Shown here: positions 1 through 8,183 of the stretch, piece after piece
How the letters are laid out: each line of letters begins with the position of its first letter
How positions within the stretch are numbered: the first letter of the stretch is position 1
Assembly (NCBI RefSeq): GCF_035918155.1
Contig: NZ_CP109327.1
Location: 186,001-250,000 of the forward strand
Length of the DNA stretch: 64,000 nucleotides
Reading direction: 5' to 3'
DNA from: Streptomyces sp. NBC_01591
GTDB lineage: Bacteria > Actinomycetota > Actinomycetes > Streptomycetales > Streptomycetaceae
Position numbers and translations under genes: made by a program
Notes under the pieces: model-generated
What the model saw: only the letters and a program-made list of their open reading frames with translations
Told to the model about the DNA's origin: nothing
Databases searched by the model: none

Positions 1-2
1 TG

Positions 3-1064
3 ACCGGATCCCGCGGCAAGACCAGCACCAAGGACCTGCTGGCGGCCGTGTTGTCGAGCGCCGCGCCGACGATCGCCACGATCGGCTCGCTCAACAACGA
101 CCTCGGCGTGCCGCTCACCATGCTGCGTTCCAACGCGGCCACCCGGTTCCTCGTCCTTGAGATGGGAGTCCGCCGCATCGGCGACATCTCCAAACTCACC
201 GGCCTGGTCGCGCCCGACGTCGGTGTCGTCCTCAACGTCGGCCAGGCCCACCTCAGCCATCTCGGGTCGCGCGAGGCAACCGCCCAGGCCAAGGGTGAGC
301 TGGTGCAGGGTCTGGCGCCCGGCGGCACCGCGGTCCTGAGCGCCGACGATCCCCGGGTGGTCGCGATGCGCTCGCTCACCGACTGCCCGGTGCTGACGTT
401 CGGCCAGGCGGAACACGCCGACGTTCGCGTACTCGACGTAGTCCTTGACCGGCTCGCCCGGCCGTCCTTCACACTGCGGACCGCCGCCACCTCGGCTCGC
501 GTCGGGCTGCCGCTCGTGGGCACTCACCAGACGCTCAACGCGTCGGCTGCCGCGGCGGCAGGGCTGGCGGCCGGCGTTCCCCTCGATGGGGCCGCGGCAG
601 CGCTGCCCACGGTCTCGCTGTCGAAGTGGCGCTTGGAACTACGTGACCTCGTCGGCGGCGCAACGCTGCTCAACGACTCCTTCAACGCCGACCCCGACTC
701 GACCCGCGCCGCCCTGGACGCGCTGGCGGCAATCGAGGGCGGGCGCCGCATCGCCGTCCTCGGCGAAATGCTCGAACTCGGCGACGACAACGAGGCCGAG
801 CACCGCGCCATCGGGGAGTACGCCGCCTCCCGGGCCGACGTGGTGGTCGCGGTCGGCACCCGGCCGCTCGCCGACGGTGCCGGAGAGCGGGCGGTGGCGC
901 TGGCCGACAACGCCGCGGCCGTCGAGTGGCTGCGCGGTCGGCTCACTGCCGGCGATGTGGTGCTCGTCAAGGCCTCCCGCGGGGCGCGCCTCGACAAGGT
1001 CGCCGCCGCGCTCGCGTCCGGACCCCACGATGTGCTGGTAGGTCGACCGATGGACGACAGGTAG
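3..1064 (+). CDS. murF: MurF-like UDP-MurNAc-tripeptide:D-Ala-D-X ligase, 5' end outside window
   Basis: Cytoplasmic ATP-dependent Mur ligase that adds the terminal dipeptide or depsipeptide to UDP-MurNAc-tripeptide. The reading frame is open from base 3, so the start lies left of the window; 353 codons are visible against about 460 in the family. Seen are the ATP-loop motif [10 protein letters not shown] near the edge, [12 protein letters not shown] (the family's DSYNANP box), [17 protein letters not shown] and the C-terminal [14 protein letters not shown] second, van-associated murF copy adjacent to vanX is known in some actinomycete glycopeptide-resistance clusters (S. toyocaensis type), where it is thought to handle D-Ala-D-Lac. 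Eight bases separate its stop from the vanK remnant, so they were probably one operon with vanHAX upstream (inferred). Confidence 0.88.
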   Translation, partial: TGSRGKTSTKDLLAAVLSSAAPTIATIGSLNNDLGVPLTMLRSNAATRFLVLEMGVRRIGDISKLTGLVAPDVGVVLNVGQAHLSHLGSREATAQAKGELVQGLAPGGTAVLSADDPRVVAMRSLTDCPVLTFGQAEHADVRVLDVVLDRLARPSFTLRTAATSARVGLPLVGTHQTLNASAAAAAGLAAGVPLDGAAAALPTVSLSKWRLELRDLVGGATLLNDSFNADPDSTRAALDALAAIEGGRRIAVLGEMLELGDDNEAEHRAIGEYAASRADVVVAVGTRPLADGAGERAVALADNAAAVEWLRGRLTAGDVVLVKASRGARLDKVAAALASGPHDVLVGRPMDDR

Positions 1065-1072
1065 GAGCGGCT

Positions 1073-1624
1073 GTGGCTTTTCGGGTACGTGCCATCACGG
1101 TGAGCGATCACGCCTCGTCCAACGCGACCCAACCTGCGGTGGCGGCTGCCCGGGTTCAAGACATCGCTGGCGTACCTGCCCGAAGGGCCGGTGATCGACT
1201 GGGCCTCGGATGATCTGGCCGGCTGGCTCGACCCATTGGTGGACCACCTGAAGCACTCTGGCACCTTCGCCCTACGCATCGGGTCGACGGCGGTGGCCCG
1301 CATCTGGAGTGCTGCGAGCTGCGGGCCCGGGTCGGAGAACACGCCTGGTACAGCTACGGCGCCTCCGCCACGGCCGAACGGGAGGTATGTGGGTCGAACG
1401 CCGTGCAGCGGAAGATGATCACTGATGCTCTGGCTGCCGGATGTACGGTCCACGACCTGCGCGGCATCACCGGCGCCGTGGACGACAACTTCCTGCACCT
1501 GGGCCTGATCCAGTTCAAGGTCGGCACCGGCGGCGAAGCCTTGGAGTATCTCGGCGAATGGGATCTGCCGCTGAATCGCCTGCTTTGTAAGGCATTCGAC
1601 GTCTCCATATCCCATCGAGGCTGA
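1073..1624 (+). pseudogene. vanK: vanK/femX remnant (lipid II glycyltransferase), decayed
   Basis: Remains of a FemX-family aminoacyl-tRNA-dependent transferase. The GTG start at 1073 has a GGAG ribosome site and gives MAFRVRAIT, the usual N-terminus. The frame then changes: YLPEGPVIDWASDDLAGWL and DPLVDHLKHSGTF follow in frame 3, and after about 1330 the C-terminal part (HAWYSYGASATAER, HDLRGITGAVDD, GLIQFKVGTGGEALEY, GEWDLPLNRLLCKAFD) resumes in frame 2. About 550 bp remain of a gene normally near 1.1 kb; the central catalytic region is missing. In S. coelicolor VanK is required for resistance because it accepts D-Lac-ended precursors. It could not be functional here. Confidence 0.85.
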
Positions 1625-1742
1625 GGCGGCCTGTCGGTGGCGGAACTCGGCGGGCGAGACGCGAAGTGGGCGTGGAAGCAGCGACCGGCGTAGTTCGGGC
1701 GTGAGCAGGCAGCGGGTTTCCCCGGTGAGATTCGGACGTTCT

Positions 1743-2856
1743 TCAGGCCTGATCGCCATCTGTTTGTGTGTGCGCTGACGCGGCGGGCAGTTGCACCGTG
1801 ACGCGGAGCCCGCCGGCGGGGCGGGGGGTGAGGGTGAGGGTTCCGTCGTGTGCCTGGGTGATGGTCTTGACGATGGCCAGGCCGAGGCCGACACCTGCGT
1901 GGCTGCTGTGTATGCGTTCGGTGCCGCGCTGGAATGGCTCGGTGAGTGTCGAGACCAGCTGTGAGGTGAGCTTCTCGCCAGTGTTCTCGACAGTGAGCAC
2001 AACAGTGTCGGGGCGGACGCTGGTATGCACCCATACGGTGCCCTGTTCAGGCAGGTTGTGGCCGATCGCGTTGTGCAGAAGGTTCATGACCATCTGCAGC
2101 AGGAGCGCCTGTGAGCCGATGGTGGTGCTCATGTCGCCGGAGGTTTCGATGGTGACGCCATGCTTTTCTGCCAAGGGGAGGAGCGTTTCAGTGGCTTCTT
2201 CCGCCAGGAGGGACAGGTCGACGTCTTCCCTGGTGAATGACCGCTGGTTGGCGCGGTTGAGCAGGAGCAGTGCTTCAGTGAGGTCGATGGCTCGGGTGTT
2301 GACCACGCGGAGGCGCTCGACAAGCTCACAGGTGTCGCGGTTCGGATCGTTGCGGGTCGCGTCGAGAAGCGTCTGCGTGACCGCCAGCGGGGTGCGCAGT
2401 TCGTGAGAGGCATTGGCCGCGAATCGCTGCTGTTCGGCGACGTGGGCTTCGAGCTGCGCGAGCATGGTGTCGAAGGAGTCGGCGAGTTCGCGGAACTCAT
2501 CTCGGCGGCCCGGTAGGCGGATCCGGTGGGAGAGCGGTCCGTTCGCCACCCTGTGTGTGGCGTCGGTGATGCGTATCAGCGGGGCGAGCATCCGGCCGGC
2601 CAGAATCCACCCGCCCACGAGACCGAACACCAGCAGGAACCCCAGCGCCAGGATTCCCGCCGGGACGAAGACGACTGGGCCGAAATTGCTTGGCTTGAAG
2701 ACGCGTAGGAAGTCGGACCAATCGGGGACGGCCAGGCTGTTCGACCTTCCCCGCAGAAGGAACACCCACACGGCGGCGAGCAGCAATGCGCCCGCGATCA
2801 CGAGGAACCCGGCATAGCTGAGGGTGAACTTGAGGCGGACGCTCAACCCTTGACGC

Positions 2857-2864
<8 letters not shown>
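1743..2864 (-). CDS. vanS: VanS sensor histidine kinase
   Basis: Membrane sensor kinase of the glycopeptide-induced VanR-VanS system. From the GTG at 2864 the protein (373 aa) begins MDRRQGLSVRLKFTLSYAGF, matching the known Streptomyces VanS N-terminus; GGGGAG lies about 8 bases upstream, so this start is preferred to the ATG at 2882. TM1 is about residues 15-37, a short extracytoplasmic loop about 38-63, TM2 about 64-88, then HAMP, the H-box FAANASHELRTPL with His near 154, an N-box (NLLHNAIGHN) and G-boxes (VGLGLAIVK). It overlaps the 3' end of vanR by 8 bases, indicating translational coupling. The sensing loop looks different from the S. coelicolor sequence as I recall it. Confidence 0.94.
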
Positions 2865-3552
<688 letters not shown>

Positions 3553-3569
3553 AGTCCGATGTTACGAGC

Positions 3570-3592
3570 CGGTACGTATCGTCGGTATATCG
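3570..3592. promoter_or_regulatory. Candidate VanR-binding direct repeat between vanR and vanY
   Basis: The short divergent intergenic region contains two similar half-sites, CGGTACGTATCG (3570-3581) and CGGTATATCG (3583-3592), about 13 bases apart. OmpR-type regulators usually bind tandem direct repeats about one helical turn apart, so this is the best visible candidate for a VanR site controlling vanRS and vanY. No matching sites could be compared because vanHAX is outside the window. Confidence 0.4.
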
Positions 3593-3620
3593 AAAACTGG
3601 ATACGGGCTGGCAACATCAC

Positions 3621-3638
3621 GCCCCCTTGACTGGGGGC
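3621..3638 (+). promoter_or_regulatory. Hairpin over the vanY ribosome-binding site
   Basis: The 18 bases directly before the vanY ATG read GCCCCC-TTGACT-GGGGGC, a perfect 6-bp G:C stem with a 6-base loop. The right arm GGGGGC is also the only purine-rich ribosome-binding sequence at the correct place, so folding would hide it. This may limit vanY translation or mark a leaderless or alternative start. Confidence 0.45.
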
Positions 3639-4190
3639 ATGAACGAGCCACACGTTATCCCGCTTCGGCCCCGTGACCGGCTGTTCACCGTACTTGCGGT
3701 GGTGCTCGCCGTGCTCCTGCTCCCCGTTGCGTTCGTCCGCGATCCCGGCCGCGCCCGTGAACTGGCCTGCCACTGGGCGTTGGGGATCCGATTTCCTGCC
3801 GAGGATCTCACCGGGCTCACCGACGGTGCCAGGGCGGCGTTCACCGCTGCACGCGCTGAGGCGCTCTGGCGTCATGGGCAGCTCGTCGGCCTCACCTCGG
3901 GATACCGCGATCCCCTCGTCCAGCAGCGGTTGTTCGACGAGGAGGTGCGCCGCGTCGGCTCACCGGCCGCGGCCCGGATGCTCGTACTGCCACCGGCGGA
4001 ATCCAGGCACGTCAAGGGCACCGCGCTGGATGTGCGCCCGTTCGAAGGCGCGCGCTGGCTCGAGGAACACGGTGCCCGCTACGACCTCTACCGCATCTAC
4101 GACAACGAGTGGTGGCACTTCGAGTACCGCCCGGACGCCGACGTGCCACCAACGACCCAGGAGATCCGCGATGCCCTGCAAGCTCGTTGA
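3639..4190 (+). CDS. vanY: VanY-type D-Ala-D-Ala carboxypeptidase (M15 family)
   Basis: Membrane-anchored zinc D,D-carboxypeptidase that trims the terminal D-Ala of peptidoglycan precursors, removing the vancomycin target. The 183-aa protein has one N-terminal membrane segment (about 15-33) and an extracytoplasmic M15 domain. Zinc and catalytic motifs are present: SRHVKGTALDV (His124, Asp131; the SxHxxGxAxD signature) and the NEWWH motif (Glu157, His160), plus the substrate-site motif TSGYRDPLVQQR. The ATG at 3639 is chosen over a GTG at 3627 because it places the basic/TM N-terminus correctly. It is divergent from vanRS and so likely VanR-controlled. Its stop overlaps the ATG of a broken ATPase gene. 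Confidence 0.9.
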   Translation: MNEPHVIPLRPRDRLFTVLAVVLAVLLLPVAFVRDPGRARELACHWALGIRFPAEDLTGLTDGARAAFTAARAEALWRHGQLVGLTSGYRDPLVQQRLFDEEVRRVGSPAAARMLVLPPAESRHVKGTALDVRPFEGARWLEEHGARYDLYRIYDNEWWHFEYRPDADVPPTTQEIRDALQAR

Positions 4191-4456
4191 CGAGGGGCAG
4201 CATGCCGGGCGCCTGGAGGGGCGTCTCCAGGCCGCGAGGCAACGTGCCTTCGTCGGACGAAAGGAAGAGCTCGCTGCCTTCGAGGAGGCGCTGTGCACCG
4301 GCGGCCGAGTGCTGTTCATTCATGGCCCCGGCGGTGTCGGCAAGTCGGCGCTGCTGGGACGCTTCGCCCAGCGGGCCGCAGCAGCGGATCGCACCGTACT
4401 GATGCTGGACGGGCGGAGTCTCGAGGAGTCCCCCGCAGCCTTCGTGGCCGAGGCCA
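4171..4456 (+). pseudogene. N-terminal fragment of a P-loop ATPase regulator
   Basis: ATG at 4171 opens a frame overlapping the end of vanY. About 95 residues look genuine: an arginine/alanine-rich start, FVGRKEELAAFEEAL, a beta-strand plus Walker A (VLFIHGPGGVGKSALL) and VLMLDGRSLEESPAAF. This is the beginning of the large STAND/LuxR-type ATPases of actinomycetes. After about 4456 the coding character switches to another reading frame belonging to an unrelated gene, so the rest of the ATPase is lost. Probably a recombination scar; a short protein could be made but would lack Walker B and effector domains. Confidence 0.7.
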
Positions 4457-4891
4457 GGGCGGTGCAGCGCCTGCGCGCAGGCCACCGCACACAGCGCCAT
4501 CGTCCCCGAACCCACGACGCGCGCGACGGCACCCCACCCCGACGCTCTCCCAGAACGCCGCAAGCAACGGGAGCGCGGGCCAGGGGCGGCAGTTCGGATC
4601 CAGGAAATGCTCAGCTACCTCGCAGCCGCCCTCCCCTCCGAGGTCGGTGCCGCTGCGCGGCTGCTGGCTCTGCAGTGCGCGCTGCGGGCAACTGTCTCCG
4701 GCCGGCTCTGGATGCTGGCAGGGCTACTGCGAGGCCTGCGCATGAATCGTCATTCGTCTCTCTGGCAAGAGCTGGAGCAATCCGGCTGGCTCACGCGTCT
4801 GGCTACGAACCCGCCTTGGGCAAAGCAGCGCGGGTTCGCGGTGCAACTTCTCGACGCTGCTGAGGTTCCCCCGCAGCGCGGGAGTGGCTGA

Positions 4892-5812
4892 CTAGCTGGT
4901 CAGAGCGGGTTGACGTGGTTTCAGGTTCACTTGTTCGGTCGCTGCCGGGGCGGCGTAGTACTTCTCCTCGAACTCGATCGGGCTGAGGTAGCCCAGTCGT
5001 TTCTGGATGCGGCGGGGGTTGTAGAAGCCGTCGATGTACTCGAAGAGCGCGAGGTTCGCTTCGGCTCTGGTGGCGAAGACGCGGCCGCGGATGCACTCGG
5101 TCTTGATGACCATCCACAGGTTCTCCGCCAGGGCATTGTCGAACGAGTCGCCGACCGAGCCCATGGACGCCTGGATACCGGCCCTGACCAGGCGTGTTGT
5201 GAGCTTCACGGACGTGTATTGACAGCCGTGGTCGGCGTGGTGAATGAGCTCACCGGGGGCGACCTCGCGGCTGGCCAGGGCATACTCCAGCGAGGTGAGG
5301 ACCAGGTCGGCGTCCGCGCGGGCGGAGGTCTCCCAGGCGACCACCCGGCGGGAGAACGCGTCGCGGATCGCGGACAGCCACAACGGCCCCTCCCCGGTGG
5401 AGATCATGGTCAAGTCGGTAACCCACAGCCGGTTCGGCCCATTCGCGGTGAGGTCGCGTTGCACCAGGTCAGGGGCCAGATCGGCGTCCGGGTCACGGCG
5501 AGTGAAACCCGTGCCCCGGCGGGGGCTGATCCCGGCCAGGCCGGCCTCCCGCATGAGCCGCTCGACGCGCTTCCTGCCGACGTGGACGCCCTCACGCTTG
5601 AGGACGGCGTGCACGCGAGGTGAGCCATAGATCCCGCCGGACTCGTCGTGGACCTGCTGGATCCTGCCCGTCAGCTCGGCGTCCCGGCGGCGCCGTTCGC
5701 ACGGTTCCTTCTCGGCCTGGCGCCACCGGTAGTAGGTGGAGGAAGGGATGTTCAGTTCCCGGAGTACGGGCTCGACCCCCAGATGCGGGTGCTCGTCAAC
5801 GAGCGCCGTCAC
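4892..5812 (-). CDS. IS3-family transposase OrfB (rve integrase core)
   Basis: DDE recombinase subunit of the IS3-type element (306 aa). Visible are the HTH_21-like region (GGIYGSPRVHAVLKREGVHV), the first catalytic Asp in LWVTDLTMIST, the second in HHADHGCQYTS, and the Glu segment GDSFDNALAENLWMVIKTE followed by YNPRRIQKRLGYLSPIEFE. It overlaps orfA by 4 bases in the -1 frame, and its first codon is GTG. As in other IS3 members the active OrfAB transposase is expected by -1 frameshifting, for which a T-rich slip site (CTTTTTTC) occurs upstream in orfA. Looks intact. Confidence 0.92.
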   Translation of the reverse strand: MTALVDEHPHLGVEPVLRELNIPSSTYYRWRQAEKEPCERRRRDAELTGRIQQVHDESGGIYGSPRVHAVLKREGVHVGRKRVERLMREAGLAGISPRRGTGFTRRDPDADLAPDLVQRDLTANGPNRLWVTDLTMISTGEGPLWLSAIRDAFSRRVVAWETSARADADLVLTSLEYALASREVAPGELIHHADHGCQYTSVKLTTRLVRAGIQASMGSVGDSFDNALAENLWMVIKTECIRGRVFATRAEANLALFEYIDGFYNPRRIQKRLGYLSPIEFEEKYYAAPAATEQVNLKPRQPALTS

Positions 5813-6117
5813 CTGGGCCGGGTCGGGTCGAGCTGGGCCGCGAAAAAAGCCGAGGCCGTCCGCAGGACCTCATTCGCACGCTTGAGCTGGGCATTCTCCT
5901 TGCGCAGGGCGGCAAGCTCCTCACGCTCGGCGGTGGTGAGCAGGTCGTCGCGTTCGCCGGCGTCGGCCTCGGCCTGGCGGATCCAGTTGCGCAGGGCCTC
6001 GTGGTGCACGCCGAGTTCCTCGGCCATGCGGCGGATCACGGGCTTCGGCTCGGCGGTCCGGTACATCCGGACCGCACGCTCACGCAACTCCAGCGGGTAC
6101 TTTCTCGGCGCAGGCAT
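5809..6117 (-). CDS. IS3-family OrfA (HTH_Tnp_1)
   Basis: DNA-binding part of the IS3 transposase (102 aa from the ATG at 6117, giving MPAPRKYPLELRERAVRMY). It carries a helix-turn-helix (VIRRMAEELGVHHEALRNWI) and a leucine-zipper-like coiled coil (EELAALRKENAQLKRANEVL) that mediates dimerisation in this family. The alternative upstream start at 6171 would run into the terminal repeat. Overlap with orfB and the slippery T run fit programmed -1 frameshifting. Confidence 0.9.
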   Translation of the reverse strand: MPAPRKYPLELRERAVRMYRTAEPKPVIRRMAEELGVHHEALRNWIRQAEADAGERDDLLTTAEREELAALRKENAQLKRANEVLRTASAFFAAQLDPTRPR

Positions 6118-6869
6118 CGTCTGGGCTCCTCTCATGAGACCCATCTGACCTTCTGTCACCCATCCCCGCATCTCGGGGGAACCTCAACTTCTCGACGCTG
6201 CTGTCCTGACACAGGCCCCTGGGCGCCGGGACCGTGCCCATGCCGCCGACGCAGCGCTGCGCCTGACATCCTGCCCGGCGCTTCGCAGCCTGTCGGCCTC
6301 AGAACAGCTCGCCGGACTCGCGCTGGCCACCTACCTCTCCCCCGGCCACGTGCACGGCATCATCGAGGCAGACCGACTCGGGCGCGTGTGCGCAGCAGAC
6401 ACACCTGGCGCCCTGACTGCCACCCTCGACCGGCTGGTTGCCGCCCGGGTAGCGGACGGGTGGTCGTACGACCCGGGATCCGACGACATCACGTGGGTTC
6501 TAGGGCCCGCGTTGGCCAGGCGGTACCAGAGCGTGACCGCCGGGAATGACTCTGCGGTCACGTGACGAACTCTCGCAGCATGCGCGTGCAACTCGCCCCC
6601 GCCACCAGGTGACCAACCCGCCCCGCCAGCGCTGCCCTCACCCACCAGACCAGCATTCAGGAATCGGGCGTGCGAGCCCCGGGTCCGACCCGTCGAGCCT
6701 CGCGACAGCGATCGTGCAGCAGCTCAGAGAGCCATGAGGCGGTGATAGTCCTGGACCTGCTGGGCCAGGTCGTCTTCAGGAATACCGGTCCAAGCGCTCA
6801 TCTGGGCATAGGGCAGGCCGCTTCCGCGTCCGACCAGCGCGGATCCAGCGGCACGGACCGGGCCGGCCA

Positions 6870-7035
6870 TGAGGTTTCCCCGGTGTGCGGGAGGTGCCGA
6901 TCAGCTGGTCAGGGCGGGTTGACGGGGTTTCAGGTTCAGTTGTTCGACCGTCACCTGGCCGACGCAATACTTCTCCTCAAACTCGACGGGACTGAGCCAG
7001 CCAAGCCGCTGCGGCGGCCGTTGCTGGTCAAGTAC
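6870..7035 (-). mobile_element. Relic of a related IS3 element end
   Basis: From 6870 the sequence TGAGGTTTCCCCGG closely resembles the terminal repeat of the IS3 element at 4861, and 6900-7035 is a diverged copy of that element's orfB 3' end (shared blocks AGCTGGTCAG, GGTTTCAGGTTCA, AATACTTCTCCTC). It is out of frame and truncated, so it is an old solo end of the same IS group. The flanking 6566-6869 holds no gene I can support. Confidence 0.7.
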
Positions 7036-7068
7036 GACGCACGACTGTTCGTAAGCGGGTGTGGCCGG

Positions 7069-7395
7069 TCAAGCGCCTGTGTGGCTGGGGCGAGGGATCC
7101 AGCGCATGTCGAGGGCCTCGAGGGCGGCGATCTGCTCAGCTCTGAGCTGGGTTACGTTCCGGCGTCGTTCCGCGATCCAGCGCCCCAGATGGAGGCTCTG
7201 GCCGTCCTCCTCATGCAGGTAACCGTAGGGGACGTCGAAGTGTTCGTGGCGGCGCCAGAACATGTAGGCAGCATGCAGGCCCTTGCTGAAGGCACGTTGC
7301 GACGCCCCGCGGGGACGGCGCAGCAGATAGGCGAGGGGGTGGCGTTGGCGGGAGTGGTTAGTGGCTTCTTCCTCGGTCGGCGGCAGGTCAGGGAC
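7069..7395 (-). pseudogene. C-terminal Helicase-Associated domain fragment
   Basis: The last ~65 codons encode one Helicase-Associated (HA) repeat: AAYMFWRRHEHFDVPYGYL, LGRWIAERRRNVTQL, EQIAALEALDMRW, followed by a short tail. Such repeats end large DEAD-like helicases of Streptomyces; the paralogues at 8184 and 17025 end with the same DALGMRW-type motif. No helicase core precedes it, and the upstream codons are antisense to another gene fragment, so this is a broken 3' end. Confidence 0.65.
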
Positions 7396-7407
7396 CAAGC
7401 TGCGGTT

Positions 7408-7860
7408 GAGCACGGCCAGTGGCTCCGTGGACAGCGTCAGGACGCATACGTTGCACTCCTTGATGCCTGGGACACCGCGGTGAAGGAATTCCAAGAGGAG
7501 ATCGACCAGGGAGAGTACTTCGACGAAATAGCGGCGCATGAGGAAGCTCGGATGGGCGACAGCTTCTGGGAGGACCACGAAGAGAGTACGGCGGCCCATG
7601 TGGATCGGATCTCTGAAGGTGTGCAGCGTCCCCTGGAGCGGGTGCTGCTTCTCGTCCCGGAGCTTGTGGACAAGGCGTGCATCAACCTTGCCGAGGCGCT
7701 GGAGGCCCTGGGATCTTCGGTGCGCTCGAAATCCGGAACCTCGGGCTGGCCCAACTACGACATATATCGCGACATGTACAGGAATGCAGGGAAAGCTCGC
7801 AGTGCCTTCCTGGACGCGTCACGCGAATCCATGCGCGCGGCACCACGCCCCGGCCGCTGA
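7408..7860 (+). pseudogene. 5'-truncated hypothetical protein, alpha-helical
   Basis: About 150 codons with clear coding character and no recognisable start: QRQDAYVALLDAWDTAVKEF, EEIDQGEYFDEIAAHEE, ERVLLLVPELVDKACINLAE. It resembles in style the small helical proteins with an N-terminal membrane segment at 18547 and 22286, from which the N-terminal anchor would be missing. Its beginning abuts the HA-domain fragment, suggesting a recombination joint near 7400. Function unknown. Confidence 0.45.
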
Positions 7861-8183
7861 CCCATCGGACGGCCACGGAGGAGACGGACAGATCCACTCT
7901 GCCGCACACTCAATTCGACCTTTCACCGGCTCGCCGTGATCAGCGGTCCGTTCGCCACCTTCACCGGGATCGGACACCCGCCCACACCACACCACTGACC
8001 AGCACGAACACCCCACCCTCGTAGCGATCAGCAGCAAACCGACCACCACGCCCCGCAAGAACGACAGTCCTTCATCGGCATCCGCTGTCAGAACCCAGCA
8101 CCCCGCATCATCGGCCAGGAAACACCACCGAGCCACTGACAAAACGATGACGAACACCCACCGACAAAACGACACCGATCACC
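7861..8183. other. No gene recognised
   Basis: A 323-bp stretch with lower GC and no supported reading frame. A short direct repeat GACAAAACGA occurs at 8138-8147 and 8163-8172, just before the truncated helicase begins; its meaning is unclear. Confidence 0.5.

Larger units (their letters stand above)
4861..6186 (-). mobile_element. IS3-family insertion sequence with 13-bp terminal inverted repeats
   Basis: A 1,326-bp element beginning TGAGGTTCCCCCG (4861-4873) and ending CGGGGGAACCTCA (6174-6186), a perfect 13-bp inverted repeat with TG...CA ends. It encodes orfA and orfB on the minus strand. It is flanked by direct copies of ACTTCTCGACGCTGC (4846-4860 and 6187-6201); counting bases that can be assigned to either side the repeat is 19 bp (4844-4862, 6185-6203). 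IS3 elements normally duplicate 3-5 bp. The element interrupts a plasmid-type gene in frame. Confidence 0.9.
4457..6565 (+). pseudogene. Plasmid-type HTH-like gene, 5'-truncated and split by IS3 element
   Basis: In frame 2 from about 4457 the sequence encodes a 5'-truncated protein: CSACAQATAHSAIVPEP, LPERRKQRERGPG, ALPSEVGAAARLLALQCALR, SGWLTRLATNPP. It stops at the IS left end (4860) and continues in the same frame right of the IS from 6187 (LLDAAVLTQAPGRRDRA, LSPGHVHGIIEAD) to a TGA at 6565. Without the IS plus one repeat copy the frame is continuous. The layout (CxxC followed by winged-helix-like LLxLxCALR/LxxxGWL segments) resembles the intact Cys-rich protein at 61205. The family is of unknown function and typical of plasmid or accessory DNA. 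Confidence 0.7.

Noticed and set aside
524..2002. 492-codon minus-strand frame
   Set aside because: Antisense to murF and overlapping vanS in another frame; Ser/Arg/Pro-rich composition without domains.
4457..4606. Continuous gene from vanY-linked ATPase through the plasmid-type protein
   Set aside because: The two coding segments are in different frames and have unrelated composition, so a joint was preferred to a frameshifted single gene.
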